NCBI GenBank assembly: GCA_052168315.1
Contig: JBQLZO010000052.1
Span: forward strand, 1 to 64,000
DNA length: 64,000 nt
Reading direction: 5' to 3'
Source: JBQLZO01 sp052168315
GTDB lineage: Bacteria > Planctomycetota > Phycisphaerae > Phycisphaerales > UBA1924
The translations under genes were made by a program, and so were the position numbers. Positions 1 through 8,235 of the stretch are shown piece after piece. The notes under the pieces were generated by a model. The model saw only the letters and a list, made by a program, of their open reading frames with translations. It did not search any database and was not told where the DNA came from. Every line of letters starts with the position of its first letter. Position 1 is the stretch's first letter.

Positions 1-56
1 AGAGCAGCAGAGCAGCAGAGCAGCAGAGCAGCAGAGCAGCAGAGCAGCAGAGCAGA
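1..56. repeat. 8-bp tandem repeat (AGAGCAGC)n
   Basis: Six perfect copies of the octamer AGAGCAGC and a seventh with one mismatch in its last base run from the first base of the window. The array probably continues to the left outside the window. It lies upstream of the ABC-F gene, and I see no coding role for it here. Confidence 0.9.
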
Positions 57-177
57 GGATTGTGGTGCCGGACTGGAGGGGGAGTCGGGCGAACATCGGT
101 TGTTGTGCGGTTCTGTGGAGCGGTGGATTCCCAAGCCTTGTGGGGCGGGTGGTTGCCTGATGGGAATCCGCCCCTCC

Positions 178-183
178 TACACT
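178..183 (+). promoter_or_regulatory. -10-like hexamer TACACT, possible leaderless start
   Basis: TACACT ends 7 nt before the ATG of the ABC-F gene and no Shine-Dalgarno sequence lies between them. Initiation 6-8 nt downstream of a -10 element would place the 5' end at or next to the ATG. No convincing -35 element is visible. The same arrangement recurs at several other genes in this window. Confidence 0.4.
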
Positions 184-190
184 CCCGGCC

Positions 191-2230
191 ATGCCGCTGC
201 TTGCCGCCACGAATCTTCGTCACAGCTATGGCACGGACATCATTCTGTCCGGGGTGTCGTTGTCGGTTGAGCCGGGGCAGCGGGTGGGGGTGGTCGGGCG
301 GAACGGGCAGGGCAAGTCGACGCTGATGAAGTGCCTGGGGGGTCTGATCAAGCCGGATGGGGGCGATGTCTCGGCGGCTCGGGGGGCCCGGGTGGGGTAC
401 CTGCATCAGGATCCGGTGCTGGATCCGAAGGACACGCTGCGCGGGGCCGCGGAGGGCGCGTTCGCGGAGCTGCACGAGGCTCACGAGCGGCTGAACCGTG
501 TGTTCGATGCGATGGGCAGCGCGGAGGGGGATGAGCTGGATGGGCTGCTCAAGCAGCAGGTGAAGCTTGAGGAGCGGATCGAGGCGCTCGGCGGGTACGC
601 GATCGATCATCAGATCGATGAGGTGCTGCACGGCGTGGGGTTTGTCGATGCGCAGTTCGGGATTCCGGTGTCCGGGCTTTCGGGCGGTCAGAAGGCGCGG
701 CTGGCATTGGCGCGGCTGCTGCTGGAGGCACCGGATGTGCTGCTTCTGGACGAGCCGACGAACCACCTGGACATCGACGGCCGGCTGTGGCTGGAGTCGT
801 TCTTGCGCGATGAGTTCAAGGGCGCTGTGCTGCTGATCTCGCACGACCGGGCGATGCTGGACAATGTGGTGAACCGGATCGTGGAGGTGGAGAACGGTCG
901 GCTGATCGATTATCCGGGGAACTACCAGAAGTTCCGGGAGCTTCGGGCCGAGCGGCGGATGGTGCAGCTCCGGGCGTGGGAGGCCGAGCAGACGCGGTTC
1001 AAAAAGGAAGAGGAGTTCATCCGGAAGTACAAGGCGGGGCAGCGGGCGAAGCAGGCCAAGGGGCGCCAGAGCATCCTCGAGCGTGAGAAGGAGTCATCGA
1101 CGCTGGAGCGTCCGGTGGAGCTTGCGACTTTCACACTGGACCTGCCGAAGTCCGAGCGGTCCGGCGAGCTGGTGATCGTGGCGAAGGGGATCACGAAGCG
1201 GTACCGGAACGAGCGGGGCGAGGAGAAGGTGCTGTTCCGCGATCTGGACTGGACGGTGTCGCGCGGGGAGCGCTGGGGGATCATCGGGCCGAACGGGGCG
1301 GGGAAGACGACGCTGGTGCACTGCGTGCTGGGCGAGACGCCGGTGGATGCGGGGGACCGGAAGCTGGGCGCGAATGTGGTGGTGGGGCACTTCAAGCAGA
1401 CGAGCGATGGGATGGACCCGGAGATGCCGGTGTACCGGTACCTGCAGAAGGTGATCCAGCAGGAGGTGGCGGGGCAGCTGCTCTCGGAGCAGCAGGCGCG
1501 GAACCTGGCGGGGGCGTTCCTGTTCTCCGGGGATGAGCAGGACAAGGAGCTGGGGGTGCTCTCGGGCGGTGAGCGGGCGCGGGCGCGGATGGCGGCGCTG
1601 CTGGCATCGGCGAAGAACCTGATCATCCTGGACGAGCCGACGAACCACCTTGACATCCCGTCGGCGGAGCGGCTCGAGGAATCGCTGGCGCTGGAGATCG
1701 AGGCGACCAGCGAGCGGCCGGGGCGCGCGGGGGGTGACTACGACGGGACGATGATCCTGATCTCGCACGACCGCATGCTGATCAACGCGTGCTGCGATCA
1801 CCTGCTGATCCTGGATGGTGAGGGCGGGGCGGAGATTTTCCACGGGAACTACGACGAGTGGTCGCGGGTGAAGTCGAAGCGTGAGAGCGAGTCGGCGGCG
1901 CGGAGCGAGGCCGAGCGGGCGGCGCGCGAGGAGGAAGAGAAGAAGCGGCGGGCGGCGGAGGAGGCGAAGCGTGCGGCGGCGGGCGCGGCGAGCAAGGCCA
2001 AGGGTGGCGGCGGTCCGAAGGCCTCGACGCTGGAGCGGATGAGCCAGGAGAAGCTGGAGTCGGAGATCGCGCGGATCGAGGGTCGGATCACCGCGATCGA
2101 TGCGGAGATGGGCGACCCGGCGGTGTGGTCCGATCACCGTCGGGCCGAGCGGCTTGGTGCGGAGCGGAGCGGGCTGGTGCGTGAGCTGGAGCCTCTGGAG
2201 TTTGAGTGGATGCGGCGGGCGGAGGGGTGA
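191..2230 (+). CDS. ABC-F family ATP-binding protein (Uup/EttA-like)
   Basis: A soluble protein of 679 aa with two ATPase cassettes and no membrane segments, the layout of ABC-F proteins that act on ribosomes. Cassette 1 has Walker A GRNGQGKST (residues 36-44), signature LSGGQ (about 163) and Walker B LLLDEPTNHLD (about 184). A charged, Arg/Lys-rich inter-domain linker follows (about 235-330). Cassette 2 has GPNGAGKTT (about 365), LSGGERARAR (about 456) and ILDEPTNHLD (about 478). The last 120 residues form an Ala/Glu/Lys/Arg-rich coiled-coil tail as in Uup. The family is known for translation-factor or ribosome-protection roles; which of these applies cannot be told from sequence. The start is the first ATG after the repeat-rich upstream region. 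Confidence 0.95.
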   Translation: MPLLAATNLRHSYGTDIILSGVSLSVEPGQRVGVVGRNGQGKSTLMKCLGGLIKPDGGDVSAARGARVGYLHQDPVLDPKDTLRGAAEGAFAELHEAHERLNRVFDAMGSAEGDELDGLLKQQVKLEERIEALGGYAIDHQIDEVLHGVGFVDAQFGIPVSGLSGGQKARLALARLLLEAPDVLLLDEPTNHLDIDGRLWLESFLRDEFKGAVLLISHDRAMLDNVVNRIVEVENGRLIDYPGNYQKFRELRAERRMVQLRAWEAEQTRFKKEEEFIRKYKAGQRAKQAKGRQSILEREKESSTLERPVELATFTLDLPKSERSGELVIVAKGITKRYRNERGEEKVLFRDLDWTVSRGERWGIIGPNGAGKTTLVHCVLGETPVDAGDRKLGANVVVGHFKQTSDGMDPEMPVYRYLQKVIQQEVAGQLLSEQQARNLAGAFLFSGDEQDKELGVLSGGERARARMAALLASAKNLIILDEPTNHLDIPSAERLEESLALEIEATSERPGRAGGDYDGTMILISHDRMLINACCDHLLILDGEGGAEIFHGNYDEWSRVKSKRESESAARSEAERAAREEEEKKRRAAEEAKRAAAGAASKAKGGGGPKASTLERMSQEKLESEIARIEGRITAIDAEMGDPAVWSDHRRAERLGAERSGLVRELEPLEFEWMRRAEG

Positions 2231-2491
2231 TGGGCGCCGGCGTGTGAGCGCAGCTCGGGGGGGGATTTGCCCTCCGGTTCGGGGGGCGCAGGTGGCGCAG
2301 GCGGCATCATCGGCACCACGAACGGGCGGGGCGCCCCCTTTCATCAAGCGTTGGTATGGGCGGGACGATGCAGGCTGGGCGAGGGCGCTGTGTCGGCGTC
2401 GCGCGGCCCTGTTCGGGCGTTGCTCTGCGGCCTGATCGGGCGTGGGCGTGTCGGGGCCGGCGGGGGCCACCTATACAGCGAGGAGATCGGC

Positions 2492-3430
2492 GTGCCTGCG
2501 ACTCGATCACGCAATGAGAACTGGCAGCATTCCCTCCAGCAGCTTTACGCGAAGGGCGGGTCGCTGGAGATCGCGATGCCTCACGCGCTCGGCGATGGTG
2601 TGGTGTGCGATCACTCGACGGAGGATGGGGCCAGCCATGTGGTCTGGCGTGTGCGGGTGCTTGATCTGACGGACGATGAGATCCGCGTCGAGCAGCCGAT
2701 CGCGCTGGGGCAGGTGATCCCGATCGCGCCGGGGTCGGCGCTGATCGGGGTGATCGCGATCGGGCAGAACCGGTGGATGTTCCGGACGGAGCACCTGGGG
2801 ATGGGCGAGGCGTCGCGCCGGGGTCATGCGCCGGTGCCGGTGATCCGGCTGCGGATGCCCGATGATGTGCAGCGCTGCCAGCGGCGGCGGTTCTACCGCG
2901 TGGGGGCGATGGGGCTTGATCTTCCGCGGGTGCGGTGCTCGATGCTGCTGGACCTCGAGTCGGCGGTGCTGGCCGAGACGGCGAACCGGGTGGAGTTGTC
3001 GGAGATGGAGGGGCGGGGCGTGATCGCGCGGATCGGCGCGGTCGAGGCGCGGCGGTTCGACGGGCGGGACTCGGCGGTGGGCGTGGCGCCCGCGCCGGTG
3101 ATGCCGAGCGTGGGGGCGTCGTTCGAGGCGTCGCTGATGAACCTGGGTGGCGGCGGCGTGGGGCTCGTGATCGAGCGTGAGGACCGGGGCGCGGTCGAGG
3201 CGGCGCGGCACCTTTGGCTGCAGATCGATCTGCGGCCGCACCTGCCGGCGCCGATCTGCATGACGGCGCGGGTGCGGCACACGCACATCGACTCATCGCA
3301 GCGGATGTACGCGGGGTTGTCGTTCGAGTTTGGGCACTCGCCGAAGCACGAGCGGTTCATCGTGGAGCAGCTGTGCCGGTATGTGGTGGCCGTGCAGCAG
3401 GCGCAGCAGGACCTGACGCGCGGGGGGTGA
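2492..3430 (+). CDS. PilZ-domain-like protein
   Basis: About 312 aa. I chose the GTG at 2492 because AGGAG lies 6 nt upstream (2481-2485); the frame stays open further upstream to an ATG at 2267, but that part is low-complexity and has no ribosome binding site. The middle holds a QRRRFYR stretch (about residue 129) and about 90 residues later N-L-G-G-G-G-V-G. These resemble the RxxxR and (D/N)xSxxG signatures of PilZ domains that bind cyclic di-GMP, with Gly in place of the Ser. The N-terminal half would correspond to the YcgR-N-like domain of flagellar-brake proteins. No signal peptide. Ligand binding is an inference, and the Ser replacement makes it uncertain. Follows the ABC-F gene and converges with the next gene. 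Confidence 0.7.
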   Translation: MPATRSRNENWQHSLQQLYAKGGSLEIAMPHALGDGVVCDHSTEDGASHVVWRVRVLDLTDDEIRVEQPIALGQVIPIAPGSALIGVIAIGQNRWMFRTEHLGMGEASRRGHAPVPVIRLRMPDDVQRCQRRRFYRVGAMGLDLPRVRCSMLLDLESAVLAETANRVELSEMEGRGVIARIGAVEARRFDGRDSAVGVAPAPVMPSVGASFEASLMNLGGGGVGLVIEREDRGAVEAARHLWLQIDLRPHLPAPICMTARVRHTHIDSSQRMYAGLSFEFGHSPKHERFIVEQLCRYVVAVQQAQQDLTRGG

Positions 3431-3474
3431 TGGGACGCGGGCGGGGGTGCGGTGGCGTCGGGGCTTGTTGGGGG

Positions 3475-5445
3475 TCAGCGTTTGTCGAAGATGCTGAGGT
3501 ACGAGGGGGCGGCGATGGGCCTTGGATCCTCGTAGGGCGGGAGCGTGGGCTGCTCGAGCGCCTTGCAGGCCTGATCCGAGCCGGGGCGTGCGGCTTCGCA
3601 CGCGGCGCGGAGGATCTCTCGTGCGCGCTCGGGCATGGGCGGGACCGCGATGCCCTGGTCGAACATGTAGGCGAGGTACCACATGGCCTCGATGTCGCCA
3701 TTGCGGGCGATGGCATCGAGCGTGGCGACGACGGGGCGTGGATCGCGCGTGCGGAGGCCGGTGGTGAGCATGATGCGGGCGATGCCCTTGGCGGCGTAGG
3801 GGTTAGTCGGGAGGCGAGCGTAGTACTGGAGCGCGAGGGCGGGGTCTTGTTCTCTGCCCCAGCCGTGTTCGTGGGCGATTCCGACGAGGTAGCAGCCGAG
3901 TCCATCGCCCTGGTTGATGCAGGTGTCGGTGAGGCGGTCGAGGGCGAAGGCGATGTCGTCTTCTGAGCCTTGCCGCATCTCGCGTTCGAAGAGGAAGTGG
4001 ATGGCGAGGTTGGCGCAGCCGTTCATGTCGCCGAGGCGGCATCCCTGCGCGAAGTAGTCGAACGCGGCGGCGGGGTTCTCGTTGACGCCGTGCTGGCCCC
4101 TGAGGCAGATGAGCCCGAGCTCGGTGGCGTCGATGCCGGATCCGGAGGCGGCCCGGGCGCCAGCGACCATGACGAGCTTTCGGCCGGCCTCGTGGCGGTC
4201 CTCCTCGACGGCCTTCTGCCAGAAGACGATGGAGTCGCCGGGGTGGCGGCCGCCAAGGAAGCCGGTGCCGGCCATGATGGTGAAGGCGGTGGCCCAGACG
4301 GCCATGTGGATGAGGTTGAGTTTCTTGACGGAGCCGGCGCTTTCCCAGGCCTTGTTGATGCGGCCGAGGATGCCGGTTCGTGTGGCGCGGTCGATGACGA
4401 GGGTGAACAGGTTGAGGATCGGGACCGGGAAGAGCTTGGAGTAGAGTTCGGGGACGCCGAGGCGGCCGAGCAGGTCGAACATGAAGAAGTAGCCGATGCC
4501 GTAGAACGCGCCGAAGGCGACGCGTCCGAGGTTGGTGCGCGGCGAGGTGGCGGGGTCGGTGAGCAGGAGGTGCAGGCCCAGGAAGACGGAGGCGGCGATG
4601 GTGGTGTTGCCGAAGTGGTAGACGCCGGTGATCTGGGTGTAGATGAGGTTCATGATGGCCAGCGTGATGGCGGTGGACATGACCATCAGGGTGATGCGGA
4701 AGAAGAACTGGACGATGAGCCCGATGGCGAAGATGTAGACATAGATCATCGGGGGTTCGGTGATGGTGGTGGCGAGCTCGCGCGCGTAGGTGAGGTGGGT
4801 CGCGCCGGCGAGGATCACGCCGATGGAGACGATGGAGAGGCCGAAGGCCGAGGGGTTGAAGATGTGGGTGCGCTTGCCATCGCGCTCCCATGTGAGGAAG
4901 TGCTTGGCGAGGACGATGATGGCCACGAGGACGAACTGGAAGTAGAAGATGTCATCGCGGAACCAGAGGAACAGGTTGGTGGAGAGGATGATTGGGACGG
5001 GGACGAAGCTGACGCGCCAGTTCCAGCCGCGGGCCCACGAGACCATGCCGTCGAACAGCAGGAGGAAGACCATCTGGGCGATGATGAGCGGGGCCTGGGC
5101 GTAGATCTCGGGCCAGAAGAATCCCCAGTAGGCGTAGAGGCTGGCCTGGACGCCGGCCTGGACGAAGTGGACGGGCATGGGCTTGTAGTACTCGATCTTG
5201 AGCGATCGGGCGGTGCTGCGGGCGCGGGCCCAGAGCCAGCCCTGCCACGCGAGCAGCAGCGCGGAGGCTCCGAGGAAGGCGAGGAGCAGGTTCGTGTTCT
5301 GGTGGACGCGTGGGAGGACCGCGAAGCCGGCGAGCACGGCGGTCATCGCGAGCGGGAATCTCATGGCGCGGCGGGGCGACTCGACGATGGGCTCGCCCGA
5401 GACTTCGGTGGTTCCGGAGATGGTCCTGGTGACTGCCGTCGACAT
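3475..5445 (-). CDS. RnfD/NqrB-like membrane protein fused to Sel1 repeats
   Basis: 656 aa in two parts. Residues 1 to about 405 are a polytopic membrane region with about ten hydrophobic segments. It includes FNPSAFGLS and, near residue 295, LLLTDPATSPRTNLGR, which resembles the TDPxTSPxTxxGR stretch of the NQR2/RnfD/RnfE family, subunits of Na+- or H+-coupled redox complexes. I see no S(G/x)AT flavinylation motif and no rnf or nqr partner genes nearby. From about residue 420 the protein changes to soluble Sel1/Hcp-like helical repeats with paired cysteines, such as ARxGDxxGCxxL and QGDGLGCYxxG. The C-terminus is Pro-rich. The membrane half is recognisable at family level only; function unknown. 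Transcribed away from truD, 241 nt downstream of its stop. Confidence 0.75.
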   Translation of the reverse strand: MSTAVTRTISGTTEVSGEPIVESPRRAMRFPLAMTAVLAGFAVLPRVHQNTNLLLAFLGASALLLAWQGWLWARARSTARSLKIEYYKPMPVHFVQAGVQASLYAYWGFFWPEIYAQAPLIIAQMVFLLLFDGMVSWARGWNWRVSFVPVPIILSTNLFLWFRDDIFYFQFVLVAIIVLAKHFLTWERDGKRTHIFNPSAFGLSIVSIGVILAGATHLTYARELATTITEPPMIYVYIFAIGLIVQFFFRITLMVMSTAITLAIMNLIYTQITGVYHFGNTTIAASVFLGLHLLLTDPATSPRTNLGRVAFGAFYGIGYFFMFDLLGRLGVPELYSKLFPVPILNLFTLVIDRATRTGILGRINKAWESAGSVKKLNLIHMAVWATAFTIMAGTGFLGGRHPGDSIVFWQKAVEEDRHEAGRKLVMVAGARAASGSGIDATELGLICLRGQHGVNENPAAAFDYFAQGCRLGDMNGCANLAIHFLFEREMRQGSEDDIAFALDRLTDTCINQGDGLGCYLVGIAHEHGWGREQDPALALQYYARLPTNPYAAKGIARIMLTTGLRTRDPRPVVATLDAIARNGDIEAMWYLAYMFDQGIAVPPMPERAREILRAACEAARPGSDQACKALEQPTLPPYEDPRPIAAPSYLSIFDKR

Positions 5446-5686
5446 ACTGGAGGCCCCACAGCCGCGGTGAGATCCCGCGGCCGTGCGGGCCGCGTGCGAT
5501 GAATGACCATCTACCTATAGCACCCCGAACGGAGCGCGGCGAGAGCGGATGTGCGTGGATCGGCGAACACGGCGGGGCGGGGCTTGGCGGCGGGTTTCGG
5601 ATGCGGCCAGTTTTCGGCCGGCGTGCGGTGGGGTGTCGCGGGTCGCGGTGCCGGGTGAAGGGGGCTGTCGCGGGGCGTGGCGGGGT

Positions 5687-7039
5687 TCAGCGGGCCGGCT
5701 CGGATTCCTCGAGGTCCTCGGCGGCCATGATGCCGGCATCGCGCTCGGCGTCGTAGTCCTTGGACTTCATGATCTCGCGCATGACGACGGTGGCGAAGCT
5801 TCCGGCGGGGAGTTCGAAGGCGCAGCGGATGAATGGTCCGTGCTCGTCGACGCCGGCTTCGACCTCGGGGTCGATGACGGGGACGCGGAGGGGTCGGCGG
5901 GCGCCCGGGATGTCGAGGCGTGACTTGGTGTTGAAGACTTCGAGGAGTGCGGGGTTGACATCGGCCCGTTCGAGTTCGCCGAGCTCGAGGGCATCGACCG
6001 CGCCGGTGGCGCGCTTCATGCGTGGCCCCCACATGGGCCCGGAGGGGCTGATCTCGATGCGGGCGGATCGCTCGTCGATGGCGGCTCGTTCGGCGGGGTG
6101 CTCGTCGATGTGCTCATCGACGGCGAAGACCGCGCCGTTGTCGTGCTTGATGGCGACATCGCCGGGGATGATCCTGTCGAAGGTGGCGTCGGTGACCCTG
6201 CGTGCGAGGACGGCGTTGAAGATGGCCGACTGGAAGGCGGAGATCCAGAATCGGCGCTGGGTTTGGGGGAGCGAAGCGACGACATGCTTGGGCTTGTCGC
6301 CGGACATGAGGCGTTTGAGAGCCCTTCGCTCGTTGAGGGCCCGTGGCGAGATGGCTTCGTAGGCGCCGGGGTAGTCGCCGTAGGAGTACTTCTCCGAAGC
6401 CTCGTGGTTCATGGCGGGGTATTCGCGGTCGATGCCGAGCAGGAGGTCGAGGGCGGCCTCGTAGTCGCTGTGGATGAGCGCGCGGCCGATGAGGTGGTTG
6501 TTGCGCCGGAGGCCGAAGCGTTGCTGTCCGAAGTAGTTGGGCGCGCCGCGCCTGGCGAGTTCTCGGAGGAGTGCGTGGGCGTCGCGGACGCGCATGGGAT
6601 CGACATCGCGGATGCGGATGGAGAAGCGGTTTCCTCGGAGATGGCCGAGGCGGAGCTTGTTGGTGTGCATGTCCGCCCAGAGGATGCCGATGCGGTCGTG
6701 CCGGAGCATGGGGACCTCTTCGACGCGCCTTCCCGGGATGTGGACGGAGACGACCTGTCGGGTGACGGCGTTCTTGTCCTTCATTCCGGCGAGTCCGATG
6801 GCGTGCTCGTGGACGCGGAAGTGGTCGGCGATGACGCTGACCATGGTCGAGGAGGAGACATCGCGTTTCTCGACGAGGATCCAGGCGTGCTCGCCCTCGC
6901 CGGCGGGCTGGTAGAGGGGCTGCTCGTCGACGAGGAAGTCTTCCGGGCGCACCTTGAGCCGTCCGCCGGTTCCGGCGATCTCGGGTGTTGCGTAGGGCGC
7001 TGCTGAGAGGTCGATCCGTTGTGCGAAGGTGATGGTCAA
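5687..7039 (-). CDS. truD: tRNA pseudouridine(13) synthase TruD
   Basis: Isomerises U13 of certain tRNAs to pseudouridine. The family signature GMKDKNAVTRQ is at residues 85-95, with the catalytic Asp expected at 88. NYFGQQRFG, another TruD hallmark, follows at about 175, and the insertion domain sits in the middle. The frame is open far upstream (to 7636). The TTG at 7039 is preferred because GGAG lies about 10 nt upstream and a TATCCT hexamer lies at 7059-7064. An ATG at 7084 would add 15 residues (MRQPRTRIL...) without a ribosome binding site. Length is about 450 aa, longer than E. coli TruD (about 350) and nearer to archaeal-type members. Confidence 0.93.
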   Translation of the reverse strand: MTITFAQRIDLSAAPYATPEIAGTGGRLKVRPEDFLVDEQPLYQPAGEGEHAWILVEKRDVSSSTMVSVIADHFRVHEHAIGLAGMKDKNAVTRQVVSVHIPGRRVEEVPMLRHDRIGILWADMHTNKLRLGHLRGNRFSIRIRDVDPMRVRDAHALLRELARRGAPNYFGQQRFGLRRNNHLIGRALIHSDYEAALDLLLGIDREYPAMNHEASEKYSYGDYPGAYEAISPRALNERRALKRLMSGDKPKHVVASLPQTQRRFWISAFQSAIFNAVLARRVTDATFDRIIPGDVAIKHDNGAVFAVDEHIDEHPAERAAIDERSARIEISPSGPMWGPRMKRATGAVDALELGELERADVNPALLEVFNTKSRLDIPGARRPLRVPVIDPEVEAGVDEHGPFIRCAFELPAGSFATVVMREIMKSKDYDAERDAGIMAAEDLEESEPAR

Positions 7040-7058
7040 GCGTGGTGGACTCCGGGCA

Positions 7059-7064
7059 AGGATA
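7059..7064 (-). promoter_or_regulatory. -10-like TATCCT upstream of truD
   Basis: TATCCT is the same hexamer as the -10 of the S10-operon promoter at 34012-34017. It lies 19 nt upstream of the TTG start at 7039 and downstream of the alternative ATG at 7084, which supports the shorter TruD. No -35 match was found. Confidence 0.35.
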
Positions 7065-7170
7065 CGCGTCCTGGGTTGGCGCATCTTCGATCGGAGGGTG
7101 CGATCGTGGGGATCGGTGTGGAATGGCGGCAGCGCGGCGGGCTGGAGGGGGTGGATCCCCGGGGTGCGAC

Positions 7171-7575
7171 TCAGAGGTCCTGCTGGGCGCCGTCGAGGAC
7201 ATGCTCTTCGACGAAGATGGGGACATCCGTCTCGGCCCCGAGGGCGATGGCATCGGAGGGGCGGGAGTCGATCTCGAGGAGGTCGCCATCGCGTGTTCGG
7301 ATGTTGATGGTGGCGAAGAAGGTGTGGTCGGCGAGGTCGCAGATGGCGACGGATTCGATGGTGCCGCCGAAGGCCTCGATGACGCTGGCGAGCAGCTCGT
7401 GGGTGAGGGGGCGCTTCATTTCCATGCCCTGGAAGCGCCTGCGGATGGCTTCGGCCTCGGCGAGCCCGATGAGGATCGGGAACCGCCGCTCGCCACCGAG
7501 CTCCTGGAGCTCGATGATCTGGAGATCCTGATACTCGCAGATCAGGATTCGCGCGAGTTCCATCCGTACGCCCAT
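7171..7575 (-). CDS. Bifunctional nuclease family protein (DUF151/BFN domain)
   Basis: 134 aa, a single-domain protein. It matches the BFN pattern: a central RRFPILIGLAEAEAIRRRF segment, then LTHELLASVIEAFGG, and the C-terminal SRPSDAIALGAETDVPIFVEE, the most conserved stretch of the family. Plant homologues have been described as nucleases and a mycobacterial member has been crystallised; the biochemical role in bacteria is unclear. Start at 7575 (GGAG about 10 nt upstream) or at an ATG four codons later. Lies between the EVE gene and truD on the same strand with gaps of about 140 and 130 nt, so a loose operon is possible. Confidence 0.85.
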   Translation of the reverse strand: MGVRMELARILICEYQDLQIIELQELGGERRFPILIGLAEAEAIRRRFQGMEMKRPLTHELLASVIEAFGGTIESVAICDLADHTFFATINIRTRDGDLLEIDSRPSDAIALGAETDVPIFVEEHVLDGAQQDL

Positions 7576-7716
7576 GTGGTCGGTCTCCGGGTCGCCCGCA
7601 CAGGGCCCGGCTGATCGTTGCGCGGGGGCGGGGCATAAATCAACCGTCGGGGTGGGACGATCTCGGTTGCCGGGCGGGGGCGTGTGCGGCGGCGATCGCG
7701 CGGGGTGCGGCGGGCG

Positions 7717-8142
7717 TCAGAGCCCGGCGAGGGCCTTGAGGGGCGATTCGAGGTTCGGGGGGACGGGCATGACGCTGAGGCGCGGGAGGCGCACGAGGTC
7801 GAACTGAGCGAATCTCTTGTCAGCCTTGAGGTCGCAGAGCGTGATGCTCCGGGTGGCCGGGCGGAGGGGTTTGAGTTCGACGACGGCGAACTTCGGGGCG
7901 CCGTCCTTGGTCTGGCCGGGGTTGGCCGGATCCTCGTAGGCGCTGCGTGTGATGCGGGCGAGGCCGGCGATGCGCTTCTGGTTTCCTGAGTGGTAGATGA
8001 TGGCCTCATCGCCCTTTTTCATGGCACGGAGGTGGATGAGCGCGGTGTTGTTGGACACGCCATCCCAGACTGTCGAGCCGTCGGCCTGGAGGTCGTCGAA
8101 GGCGTACTCGCCGGGTTCGGTCTTGAGGAGCCACGTCGCCAT
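7717..8142 (-). CDS. EVE domain-containing protein
   Basis: 141 aa. Begins MATWLLKTEPGEYAFDDL, the characteristic start of EVE proteins, followed by TVWDGVSNNTALIHLRAM and GDEAIIYHSG. The fold is related to PUA and YTH domains and is thought to bind modified bases in nucleic acid. Bacterial stand-alone EVE proteins are common and of unknown function. Start chosen at the family-conserved Met; the frame continues upstream to 8262 but that part is not conserved in character. A TACAGT hexamer ends 6 nt before the ATG. Confidence 0.92.
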   Translation of the reverse strand: MATWLLKTEPGEYAFDDLQADGSTVWDGVSNNTALIHLRAMKKGDEAIIYHSGNQKRIAGLARITRSAYEDPANPGQTKDGAPKFAVVELKPLRPATRSITLCDLKADKRFAQFDLVRLPRLSVMPVPPNLESPLKALAGL

Positions 8143-8148
8143 GGTGGG

Positions 8149-8154
8149 ACTGTA
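8149..8154 (-). promoter_or_regulatory. -10-like TACAGT 6 nt before the EVE start
   Basis: TACAGT, read on the minus strand, is followed by 6 nt and the ATG at 8142, with no Shine-Dalgarno sequence. This arrangement fits a leaderless transcript. Confidence 0.4.
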
Positions 8155-8235
8155 GCGGGGCCAGGGCCCATTCCGACTCGATTTGGCGTCATACTGGACC
8201 GGGCGGTGTCGGGCCCGCGCGAGAGGAGCAGATGT

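Noticed and set aside
1094..2470. 458-aa open frame opposite the ABC-F gene
   Set aside because: Pro/Arg/Leu/His-rich shadow frame; the opposite strand encodes a complete ABC-F protein.
5461..5481. GCCGCGG / CCGCGGC inverted repeat upstream of the RnfD-like gene
   Set aside because: Short, GC-only and expected by chance at this base composition; no T-run or other support.
3970..5502. 510-aa open frame opposite the RnfD-like gene
   Set aside because: Glu/Asp/Gly/Val-rich shadow of the membrane protein gene, no ribosome binding site or motif.
7085..7636. N-terminal half of the 649-codon truD frame
   Set aside because: It overlaps the well-supported nuclease-domain gene on the same strand in another frame and is low-complexity.
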